A stretch of 64,000 nt of DNA from Cyanoderma ruficeps (taxonomy: Eukaryota > Chordata > Aves > Passeriformes > Timaliidae): positions 11,684,069 to 11,748,068 of the forward strand of contig VZDJ01000090.1 of the NCBI GenBank assembly GCA_008694505.1, in the 5' to 3' direction. The notes beneath the pieces are model-generated. The model was not told the origin of the DNA and made no database searches. It saw only the letters and a program-made list of their open reading frames with translations. Made by a program: the position numbers and the translations under genes. Shown here piece by piece: positions 1-33,364 of the stretch. Position 1 is the stretch's first letter. Every line of letters begins with the position of its first letter.

Positions 1-340
1 TTTATCTGTAAGTTGGTTGCATGTCCTTTGCATTTTGTCGTAAATTATTTCCCTACTCTTGTATTTCTGAAAGAAGTGATCTATTTTCAAATGATGGGAT
101 CCATATCCTACTTAGCCAGTCAGGAGAACAAAGAGTTACAGTGCTGGTAACTTTTCCTGCCCACCTTCTTTGACTGCAGATCAGGTGGCTCCAGCTTCAA
201 GCAGTATGGCACAGGTGAAATAAGAGAAGCCTGATGTGTGTGTGTGGTGGGGAGAGCAGCTATTCTGAGTTATGTTTAAGAAGCAGGGTTCATTTAGGGG
301 GTTGTTGCTAGGTTTGTCAAAAGGCATTTGTCACGGCACC
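1..340. other. Upstream of the protease start codon
   Basis: The stretch should contain the 5' UTR and perhaps the promoter of the protease gene. I see no clear TATA box, CpG cluster or other exon. A short GT-rich run (tgtgtgtgtgtggtgg) lies near 235-250. Confidence 0.4.
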
Positions 341-22585
<22,245 letters not shown>

Positions 22586-25500
22586 TGAGCCAAGGAGAAA
22601 GTGCAGATCACCTCTGTGTGAAAACTGTAGTCAATTTGAGGATACAACATGAAAATGCCATTGACTGTTCCTTCATGAAATAATACACTTTTTTAATGAA
22701 GAAGCTATCATTTGTTCACCTAGCAATAACTGTTCAGCCTCAGGGGAACTTCAGGTTCCTTATGGATTCATCTTCCTTATGCCTATTTGTAGAAACAGCA
22801 CTGCCTTAAAAACAAAATAAAATTAATTAGAACCTGTTCCAAAAATCCAGCCATACCTCATTCGTAACCCTTCTCCTCTCCTTCCTTGTCCCTTGTTATC
22901 TGTATGTTTCCACATATGCATATCTGGATAAAAAATGGCCATATGCCATGTATATTCAACTCTTTAGGGATGTTACAGGATTCTAAACATAAATAAGTAT
23001 TTCACAGTTCTTAAAATATGAAGAGTGTATTGTGTGCAAAGCTGAGATTAATTCTTTCTAGTTATGTGCGACTGCATGACTTTTACTTTCTGGGCTATAA
23101 CTTTTGGGGGTCTCTACTGTGTTTTCTTAAAAATACCAGATATATAGCTCAAAAAGGTTAGGATGCAAGAAATTTTCATTGAAGAACTGGAAGAGCATAA
23201 TTTAGGTTCTTTGGGATGATGTCTAAATAAAAGGAAGGGATTAATGATTTGTAATTCATTAAACAAAAGGAAACGATAATGCTTTCTTAAATTCTCTTTA
23301 GAATTTGAACTAACTGTGCGGTTTAATGTTTGCAATATGTTACAGGTGTGTTTCTCCAGCTCTGGCTCTGGCATGCATTGTGAATTTTTAGCATGTTCCT
23401 GGAGGTTAGGATTGTTTTTCCTGTTGTCCTTGGTCCACAGTAAGCAGAGTTTCAGGCTCAGGAAAATTTTTTTGTGTATCCTTCTGGCCTGTGCCCACAA
23501 AGCCATACTAAATTGAAAGGCATATAGAAGGAAAATGGATTTATGTGGTTGGATGCATCCTCAGGCTCAACAAAAGTCAAAGAAGAAATGACAGCAAAAT
23601 TCCTTTAACCCTGGTAGTAAATCTAAGTATTATAATTTTAATCTCCTGATGATCTTATCACTTCAAATCTAGCCAATTTAAGGTTTCCAAAGCTGTTTAT
23701 GGGACTTCAGAATACCAGTACTTAGCTTAATAAAAGAATTGTTTAGATGGCCCTTAGACCATTCAGATGGTCTTCAAGTTGTGTTCAATATTGGGAAGTG
23801 TTTAGCTTTCACCTTTAATATATATTTTTAAAAAATGAAGTTGGCAGTTTGAACATCTTTTATTGCTGTCCACACAGTCCACTTACTCTGCAGTACATAA
23901 GTATGTGATCTTTGTTTAATGTTAGACCCACCATGGCAGCGTGTGGGGAAAATGTTGGAAAGAACTAGCACTGTATCTGCATGCAGTGAGATTCCTCTTT
24001 TTAACACTGCTATTGCTTTTCCTTCCTTTCTCCTGTTGGGCATCTTGCCCCGGCTCGTGTCAAACTTACAGAGTAAGCTATATTCAAAGCCTGTATGTTA
24101 GGAGGTTTGTTTCTTTAGTGGCTACTCAATTATTCACATCTTTCTCTTTAATAAACACATGCTAAAATTGCAAGAGGCTATGTTTCATTTGTTTGGATGT
24201 GCCTCTGAAACTATAAACCCCAGGTGCAAACAGAACTGCATTGGTGCCTTGGACTTTCCTGTTTTTGTAAAGCCGAGCCTAATGTGCCCCTGTTACTAAA
24301 GTGTACATTTAAGGGCACAAGTTTCTTTTCCTTTTGCTGAAACCAGAAATATCCTGCCTAGGGAAGAAAACAGCTTTCCTGCTGTTCTGTTTTAGATAAA
24401 AGCCTAGCCTAGAAAGTTCAGCTCACTTCTTGACTTCCCATTTTCTCTGAGTTTCTCAGCAAACTGTCAGAAGGGTCAGTATTTCACATGGAAGAAATCC
24501 ACCAAGTGTGGAAGTTAGATCTCAAAGATGGAAGAAAGACTTTAAGGAGCTTCTTGACAAATATATAAAATAAGGACTTTGGCCTTTGCATGCATCTGTA
24601 TAATCATTAACTCTTTGTCTCAGAGGAACAGTTTTGGTTTCAGACAATCCATTAGGAAGGTCTACTGTGAGTGGAAATTAAATATATGAACCCGATATCC
24701 AGCAGGAATATTGAGAACCAGATAAAGGCTTTTCTAGTGTAAGATGTCCCAAGTAAGATTTTGTAGATCCAGATCCATATTCTGATCTTGATGACTGCTC
24801 AGCTTTGTCTTCAGTCCTCCAGAGCTTTAAGGAGTCTCAGAACCAAAAGGTGCAGGGTATACAATTTGTATTTCTTTTTACCTAAGACATGCTCACTCTC
24901 ATGGAGTGCCTTTGCCTGTATGGGTGTGACATGACATCAGGAATGCAAGCCCTGGGTGTGCTTCAGGTGGCAGAACCAAGGTGAGTTGCACAAAGAAAAA
25001 GATTGAAGTGGTGGGGCGAGGAGAGAGCACCCTGAGCTGTTGGCAGGAAAAAGGAGTGGTGCTGTGAGTGGATACCTAGGCAGCAGGAAAGGGGGTTAGG
25101 GAGAGAGGCCGTGTTTGGTTCTTAATGCATGATACTCCCTGTGCTGGGACAAAAGAGTGAGCAAAGGTGTTGTTACCAGCTGTCTGCCCAGACCTTTTGA
25201 TTCAGAGGGGAGAGAGATGCTCTTTGGGGAGAAAAGAGAACATGGGGATGGAGTGTGAACAGGAGAAATAAGAGGAGGTAGGATCAAGGATATTGTGGAG
25301 GCTGGATTCATTATTAGCCCCGGCTACAGTAAGATGTTGTGAGTGACTCCAAGTGCACATGAGAGTTTGTGTGGGAAGCTAGTGCAGATCAAATCACCAC
25401 ACTTGTTTCATAAAAGCATGTCCTGTAGGGCACAGGTTGAAATTAAAAGCCATCTTTCTCTTCTCTTTAGCTATGTCCTTTGGGGTTTTTTTACCTGGCA

Positions 25501-26113
25501 GCAGCTTCTCAGGTTTAGGTTGGATAGTACGTTAAAGGACGTAAATGGTTCTTTAACACCAGATATGATTTTAGTTAGTATAATAGCTAGAGGGAGAACA
25601 ATTTACAGCACAAAGGTCAGTAGAGAGACTAGAAATGCAAGTGTTGACAGAGTCATAGCCTAAGCAAAACACTCTCCGTGAACTTTTACTCAGTTTGTGC
25701 TGTTCAGCACCACATCTGTTTAGCTGCATGGATAACAGTAATAACATTTTATTGTTTTGGCTCACAGAGCAGAGAAAGCACTGTGGTTCCTTTCAAAGTC
25801 GTCCCAGCAAATGACAGCGTTTCTGAAGGTTTAGTCATTTGCTTGTCAAGGGCTGGAACAGGAAGGTAGGCAAACTGGAAAACCTAGTATTGCATAGCTG
25901 AGAGCCAGAGTTCTCACGGCTACGCAAATCGATACTTCATCCGCCTTCCTTTTCTCTGCAGCTAGAGCAGCCGACTTTATTTGTTCCCTAGTTTATTCCC
26001 CTAATTTAACAGTATTTTGAGACTTCCTCTGTAGAAACTATCCCCACTCTCCCTGTTTCCAGCCTCATGTCAGAGCTATTACTGATCATAATTGCAGCTG
26101 AAACAAGAAGGAA
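22586..26113. other. Intergenic: protease 3' end to C3orf52
   Basis: Holds the protease 3' UTR and poly(A) candidates. Nothing else is recognised. Short ORFs on both strands lack splice support or family resemblance. A splice-acceptor-like sequence (attgcag at about 26092-26098) just before the C3orf52 start exon hints at an upstream non-coding first exon that I could not locate. Confidence 0.5.
22816..22821 (+). terminator. Poly(A) signal AATAAA of the protease gene
   Basis: This is the first canonical AATAAA after the stop codon, giving a 3' UTR of about 250 bases. Further candidates occur near 23223, 23728 and 24148, so longer 3' ends are possible. Confidence 0.5.
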
Positions 26114-29100
26114 ATGAGATGGTTCCGTGCTGACTTCAGAGACAGAGGTCTTCACAGCAGACCTTCTTCAAAGACAGAAGCAATGAAAAGGCAGAGCTCT
26201 GCTCAGGAGCATGAGATTATTGAACTACAGCAACATAATGTGGAGGAAAGTGAGACTGATCATGACATGCCTGTAAATGCTCAAACAAGACAGGTAGGAT
26301 TTTCACTTGCTCATTTGATCCTTCCGGTGGGGGAATTACTACACAGCAGGAGAAATGACACTTGAAGGAACATTTTGTAGGGGTGATTTAATTTGTTGTT
26401 TGAGGTAGAGGGAAAGAGGCTAAAAACCCATTAAATGTACTCTTTTTTTCTTATCAATGAGGTGTTCTAATTTGAGAGTGGGATTTTAAGCTTTAATTTA
26501 GGAATTTAAACCGGAATTGGTTCTCTGAGTTTTGCTTTCTCTTTTAATGTGCTGTCTGTGGGACTGGGCTCAAAAACAGAAAAGAGAAAATTTGAAATAA
26601 GTTTTAAAACCAGGCTTTCCTTCAGTAGAAGTTAACCAGGAAACAGTGCTGCCAAACAAAAGCAAGATGTCCTCGAACAGAGCATGCTGGATTTCATTAT
26701 CTCAAAGTAATTTTCAGTTGCTAACGATTATGAATTTATATTAATATAATGTTCCAAAACCTCAGTTAAGATAAGCACGTGAATCCTACGGGAGGTAGCT
26801 CCTAGTCCCTAGTTTAAAGCTACGGAACAGACTCGTTCTGGCAGAGGAATAACACATTCACACGTGACGCTGTACAGTGAGTTACACAGCTTACTGCAGG
26901 AATATTTGTGGCGGAGCGAAGATGTTTCCCGCTTTTCTATGGGCACGGCGGCCCGCGCTGGGACCGGTCTGCCCCTTCCCGCTGCCGCGAGCGGCACCGC
27001 TGATCGCCTCTGGGGCTGATTCATCCCCAGGACCAGGCGCACCCCTCTTTGCTCTATTGAATCAGGGCTGAGTTACCTCTCCTGCGGTGTGCTAAACTGA
27101 ATCAGCTCGCTGCAGGGTCAGACACATTCCGGGAGGTGCAAAGAGGAACAGGAGAGTGGAGGGGGGAGAGGCAGGGGTCAGCTACATCTGCTTGACTATC
27201 TTGAGAAACTTCGCCCTTGGGTTTATCCTTCCCCTTTCCAGAACTGAGTTTTCATATGAGGTCTCTTTATGCTGATTATAGCAACTGGCTTCCCGTCCTA
27301 TACAGACTGCTGGAAAGTTACCATGCTCTGCTTTCTGCTCAGGTGGATCAGAGCTGCCCTGCCCATCGGGGAGAGACTTTCTCGGCTGCTGTTGTTTCCC
27401 CACGGCCCATGGGCAAAGTTCAGAAGGTGTTGGAGTAACTGTGGAGCTGAATGTTTTCTAAGGATCGAGCCAGTTTGCTGTGTGGGATTAAGAACTGAGT
27501 TTTGCGCTGGTCGAAACGTGGTGGCTCAATCAAAACTTGGGCTTGCCAGCTGCCTGTCTCAACTGATGAGGCTGTGGCTGATTTCATAGTTGCAGTCTAG
27601 GCAGTAGTTACTGGCTTTTAAAAATGTTTAAAATACAAAACTATATGCTAGTGTTAAGTATTAAACTGAACTTCATACTTCTAAAATATTTTTAAATTAA
27701 GTTTAAAAAAAGTAAATGTGATCACAGCTGAAAACATGTTGTAAACAAAACCATACTCAGTGTTTGCCTTTCATTTTCCAGCAAAACAAAGTTCTATGTG
27801 CAGTGGTGTCCACAGAGAGTGTCTCCCTTTTTCTCCCTCTGCTCCTGGAGGAATCTCTCTTGTAAGATCTTTCTCTTTGTGTATGTTTTCTCACCCTGTT
27901 CTCCTGCTGCTCACAAAAGCTTTTAGCCAGCTGCTCAATTCAGTTAAATTCAGTGAAAACCTCTCTGCAATTTTGTATTCTTAGACAGTTCAAAAAGTAA
28001 AGGAAGGAAACCTGGATTAGTGGCTCCAGTAGCAGCCGGTTCCTCCCAAACTGCACGTATGTGACCCAGACAACCTACAGCATCTGCTTTTCCTTACCTG
28101 GTACTGATGTCAAAAAGGACATGGAGCTTCCTAGTACCTTTATGGTGGATGGAGAGGGAGAGAGAGAAGTAATTAAAAAGATAGCATGGTCTGCTTATGA
28201 ATTCAAGCCCTTGCTTCAGTCTTCTGATTCTCCTGGCTGTGGAACAAAACAGATGAAGTTATCTCTTTTGCCATCACCTAAACTTGCTTTTTTTCCCTTT
28301 TTTTTTTTTTAATATTCTTCCTGCTGGATTAACTCGTTAAAAGACTAATTTCTGTCATGGTTTTCAACCTTATTAAAAATTAAATAACAGGCAAGGTGTT
28401 GTTCTTTCTCTCCCATATGAATGTGCATACATGCACAATTGCTTTGAGCAAAGTTTTCTTTTGACCTCATAGGACAGGTGAGATTTGCATTAAACTCTCT
28501 GTTAAACACATTCAATAGCCTTCAAGTTTCCAGTCTTCTACAGAAAATAGTAAGCTATAAATGTCTCAATTATTTTATGGAGGGTTTAACACAATAGTAT
28601 CTATAGAATAGCATTGCCTTTGCTTCGAGTGCTGGCAACCAGAAGCTATGCAGGTTGACATCATCAATGCTGCAGAGGTGGATGATTTTGGAAATACCTC
28701 CAGAGACACCTTTTTAGTTGGGAGAGATGACAAACATTAAAAGGAGAGCTTGTGGAATATGCAAATTTAATTCTCATAGTTTAAAAAAATATGAAGCCAA
28801 GAAATCACCTTTAGCTTTATGGGCCATTCAGGAGTTGGAAATTCTGCACAAAGGGGAATGATCTCTCTCAAGTGAATATCCTTTACCTTTTCTAGGTCTA
28901 CATTTTCTCCTGCAGCAGTAGTCAAGGCTAGGAAGCTCTGATGTAGGGCATTGCTTACCAGTGAGGCTCTCCCCTCTATGTGGGGGTTTTGTTTCTAAAT
29001 GTGACAGTAGAGACATGTTTCAATATTTTTTTCCTGCCTTATTTGATTAATCAATATGCCCCTCTCTTTCATACCTAGGAGAGAGATCCCTGGAGATCAT

Positions 29101-32100
29101 GCAGGAATGTAGTTTTCTGGAAGTGTAAACTATGGATGTGTATAACTACGGTATTTCTAGTGGTCTTCCTGGCCATTCTCATCAGCCTAATTCTTTATTC
29201 TAGTGAGTATCTCACTCTTGGTTACACTAATACAAACATCCAATATGTACACTCTAATAGAACACAAATGCAATAACATCCTTTAGTCTCTTTCAGTAAA
29301 CTGCTGGAGGAACTGGGATACTGACTGCAGAGGATGATGATGTAGTTCCATAGCTGTTGTGAATGCTTTTATCTTAGCAGGCAGCAAGAAACTTTTATCC
29401 TGAGCAGGTGGCAATTCAAGTTTGTAGCTAAGTGAGAAAACATAGCAAGAAGAGATTTGGATATGAGGATGGAAATCATGTTTGTAATGTTGGAACAAGT
29501 GCTATGGATGACTTAGGTCCCTTGGTGTGGTGCCTGTCAGGCTCCCAGAGCAGATAACTTTTGCTAATGGAGGTGGGTGATTGACCTCCATGTGCTGTCA
29601 CTTTTTTCAGGTGACTTGCACTTTCTTTCTGTCTTTCCCACTCAGTCTTTTACCTAGGAAATTTGTGAGAAAGCCACTCTAGAGAAAGCCAAGAGGGTTT
29701 TTTCCAATGCTTTAGCTAACTGAAACTTTTTTTCTCCTGTTTCTATCTCCTTTTGATTATTAGGTGTTTACATAGATGAGGATGATTACTGGGATCCTGA
29801 TGAACTACTAAGCAGTGGAAATGTTCACAATTTTTCAGGAACATTGGAGTTAATGTGTGGTCTCCCACACTTCTCCTCCGAGAACATTACTAAGAGGGTA
29901 AGTGTTTATGTGATTCTTGGCAAAGTTGATTCTGCTTAGGACATAGTTTCAGTGTTTTGCCTTTTAAGAAGTTTCTGTTTCTCTGCGTAGCAACTCAGTC
30001 ATTTGCAAGTCCACAAATAAAGTGTGTTGTACATTTTAAAGTTGCAATATAGAAAAAAAAGAATTGTCTGTTTTTAAGCTCAAAAAAGTATTGATTTTTC
30101 CCCTTAAATTTGACCATTAGTTTAGACAGAGTCTTCACCTTTTTCATAGAATCATTGAATAATTTAGGAGAGGCCTTTGAAAGTCATCTGAGCATAATAT
30201 GGACTAAACATCCTGTGTGCTGCATTCTCTTATGAGTACATGATTACAGCCTGTGTTTATAGCTGGGATTTCTGCTGAGCCAGCACAACTCTGAGTTACA
30301 GCTGAAATAAGCTCAGCATACTTGGCAGTGATCATTTGGACATGGTGAGAAGACAATCCCAGTACAGAGACCCTCCCCTCCACAAGATAAGAGTTAAAAG
30401 GGCCTTTTGGTACTAATTACATCCCAAACCGAACAATATTAGTTGCACATGGCAGCATGAGCACATACTTTCAGTTCACCCTGAGTGCCTCCATTGTGGC
30501 AAGGTTACATAGCAATCACTCAAATGCACAATTAACTTGCTTGTCAAAGTGAAAGGACTCTGTACCTTTTCCAGGGCAGATATTTCCTGTTATTTGACCT
30601 TCAGCACCTGTTTTTATGCTCCTTAAAGCATTTTCTAATAGTGATTTGCTGGGATTTTTTGTTTTGGTTTTGTTTTGGGTTTTTTTTGTGAGGGGGAAAA
30701 AGAGATTGAATAGAAGAAACTTTTTTTTTTCCTCTCTCTCTCTCAGCTAACAGAGGTCTACAGTTCATCTCCAGCTTTAGGACGTTACTTTAGGTCAGCT
30801 CAGGTGATTTCTTTCAGGTAAGCAATTTCTGTCACCAAAGTTATCTGAAAATTACAGACTTTTGGTGAGACATACATATACTTATGTAAATACGTGCAAT
30901 ATTTAAATCTGTGAAAAATAGGTTGTTTGGTGAAAATTATGTGTATAGGCAGTGAAAACTGGTCAAAGGATCCTCTGGTGTAAATGGTAAATGCTGCTAA
31001 AATTACATAATGACAGGAACATATTGTTGCTGTGAAGTATCACCTCTGTTATCTTTGGTTCCAACTGCAGCCCTTAATAAACATATTCAAGGTTATTTAT
31101 TAAAAAGAGAATTAATTGCTGGAGACACTTAAGATTGACGTAGTTTAAATAATCTTAAATAAATAAGACAAGGTTCATGGGGAGGAGAGAATAATTTTGT
31201 TCCCCAAAGCGATAAAGGCAAGGGGAATATACGTGTTTCCTGTCATGGACAAATAGCTGAGAAGTAAGGGAAGACAGAGAGCTTCCCCAAGGACTTCTGA
31301 AAAAGAACTCTTACAAAAGAAATTATAAAGACGGGAGAAAATCAAGGGAAGTAGTTTTGCAAAGTCCCAGGTCCTTTGAGATAGCAAGGACAGAGGAATA
31401 GCCACACTGGAATGTGGCAAGGGGCAGTTGTAAGGGCACTTTGCTCCCTTGAGGAATGAGCTCCCTTGCCCTACCAGCCTTGGGCATGCCAGCTTTGTTC
31501 AACAGTGAACTGTAGCTCCTTAGCCTTATGGGTACTCATTATGATTTAGACCAGCTAGTACAAAGCTGTAATTCTGCTCATATATTGATTAGCTAATAAC
31601 TCTCTCTCTCTGCCTCTTTGATCTCTCTCTCTCTTGCTGTCTCCCTCTCTTTCTTTCCTTTTATTTTCCCCCCCCATTCAAGTGTTTTTTGAAAATGTTT
31701 TGAATTCTGTGAGTACAAAAGGTAGCTGTTGAATCATAGTCAGTTTTGGTAGACCACAAAAAATGAAATCTCCGGTGAGGTTTCCAGTTCACTGGTTAGT
31801 GTAATCCACTGCAGAGCTGAGTCAGGAACACAGCTGGGTTGTCCCAGGTACCGCTAGCAGGAAAACAAACCTTCTTACAGGTTCCTAGCTAAACTATGCA
31901 CAGGATATTGCAACACCTATTATTAGTAGCTTCTTGTGAAGCACCAGTGCTGAAAACCACATCCCATCAATACAAGTATCCAATTGCCCCTCGTGCATTT
32001 GAAAACATTTCTCTGGCTGGCTTCAAGTGTGTACTCAGTTTCAAGAGCTATTCTGAGAAGGGAGGGGGAGGCAGCAACTGGCATCTTTGGCAGTTTTCTT

Positions 32101-33364
32101 TCATAATGCTTGTCTTGGGAAATTATTATTTTTTTTAATTCCAATCCAACATTGATATGCAAAGTCAGTCTTCTCAAAAAAAAAAAAAATAAAGAAAGAA
32201 AGATCCTGTTGAAACTTGAAGACATTCATCCTTGACTTTGTTTTTCAGTAATGAAAGCTCCACTGTAATTTATCAGCTAGTGTTTTCTGTACCACCATCA
32301 ACAGAGGGATTTATGGAAAACACTATGAACCCAGATTTTATAAGGAACATTTTACGTCAAAATATTTATGATGAAGATACTCTTAATCCTGGGACATCTG
32401 AATGTGATACATTAAAGCTCGACCCGAATTCTCTCACATGTAAGTGCTGTACTTTAGAGAAACTGTTTCTTTACAAAGAGCAGAACTATTTATGGGAAAG
32501 GAGGGAAATATTTCTAGAAAGAAATTGAGATTCATTAATATATATGATTTGTATAACAGTATTAAGAACATTTTAAATTAGCTTTCAGAAAGTCTTGATA
32601 TGCTTAACTTAAAACCTGGGACTCACTGTTTTGTCCTTGGATAAGAAAGGGAATAGTGATGAGACTGGTTAGCTGTGGACTCCAATGAAACTTTTCTGAT
32701 CTAATATTGCATTTTGTTGTTACAAAAAAATTCTCCTCATATTTGTGTGTACCATAATGGGAAGACAAATAATTTAAAATATTTCTCCTTATTGTACATT
32801 TGGGTTTTGTTTGGCTAACAAAACAAATTTTAATCCAAGGGATGAAAAAGACTCCTGATTTTTTGTAAAATTTATTATGCACAGAAATACCTTTAAAGGA
32901 AACAAATGGCCATTCTTCCAGGTTTTCTAGGCAGTGAATCCAATGACTGCCAGTGACTAGGTAATGATTCCAATGCATTTATATCTGTCCTGATAGAAAT
33001 GCCCATATAAAAGTCCCATGAGCTTTGAAGTTATACTGAAAACAATGCATGGAGCTGCCTCCCCCCAGTCCCAATTTACTGAGTCACACCTATGTGCTTT
33101 TAGAATAATCTTAGGCTAACAGTTCAGCATTGCAGTGTAGGTAAGTAAGGTTTGCAATTAACTCATATTGTTTTTTCTTGGGACTCTTACTAAGGGACAA
33201 GCGATCAACAAGTCATGGGTTTCAATTTTTAGAAGCATTTTATTCCTTTATATTGACAGGATTCTTAGAAAAAGTAGTGTAAAAAGAGATAGGAAAGAAT
33301 ATGTTGAAATAACTACTTAAACTTTCATTTTAATATTAATATTGTACTGTTTTAACTTTCAGAG
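26114..33364 (+). CDS. C3orf52: C3orf52 (TTMP) orthologue, single-pass membrane protein with SEA-like ectodomain
   Basis: Exons: 26114-26293, 29079-29202, 29764-29897, 30747-30817, 32249-32439, then 33363-33364 completing a split TAG stop. Starting at 26114 gives 233 residues. The in-frame ATG at 26183 (MKRQSSAQEHEI) gives 210, closer to human (about 217), and may be the true start. A hydrophilic N-terminus is followed by PWRSCRNVVFWKCKLW and one hydrophobic segment (79-100 in the long form), then the acidic YIDEDDYWDPDELL and a SEA-like region (LTEVYSSSPALGRYF, STVIYQLVFSVPP). Human TTMP shares the SPW..C.NVV..CKLW and YVDEDE landmarks. Its function is poorly known; in human it is a phorbol-ester-induced membrane protein. 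Without the last splice, the frame would run on to 32528. Confidence 0.85.
26910..27010. promoter_or_regulatory. CpG-dense patch in C3orf52 intron 1
   Basis: About 14 CpG in 100 bases (gcggagcgaag ... ccgctgccgcgagcggcacc) in otherwise CpG-poor DNA. It lies 0.6 kb after the first recognised coding exon, so it may be an alternative promoter or enhancer. There is no direct evidence of activity. Confidence 0.4.
27016..27105. promoter_or_regulatory. Three TGAATCAG octamers, about 40 bp apart
   Basis: CTGATTCA at 27016-27023 is the inverted copy. TGAATCAG occurs at 27058-27065 and 27098-27105. The core TGAATCA is a near match to the AP-1 site TGASTCA. The copies flank the CpG-dense patch. Confidence 0.35.
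30145..30195 (-). mobile_element. CR1 3'-end fragment, reverse orientation
   Basis: CATAGAATCATTGAATAATT followed by TAGGAGAGGCCTTTGAAAGT and CATCTGAG resembles the complement of the CR1 tail (catagaatcatagaat...ggaagggacctttaaagatcatc). It is diverged and lies in a C3orf52 intron. Confidence 0.55.
31600..31675 (+). repeat. (CT)n / pyrimidine-rich simple repeat
   Basis: Interrupted CT dinucleotides followed by CCCTCT and TTTC units and a C8 run, in the fourth C3orf52 intron. Confidence 0.8.
32176..32202 (+). repeat. A-rich tract
   Basis: Fourteen A, then TAAAGAAAGAAAGA, about 50 bases before the last full C3orf52 coding exon. It may be the tail of an old retroposed sequence, but no body is recognised. 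Confidence 0.6.

Noticed and set aside
23114..23506. Minus-strand ORF of 130 codons beyond the protease 3' end
   Set aside because: Low-complexity composition, no homology recognised, and probably antisense to 3' UTR sequence.
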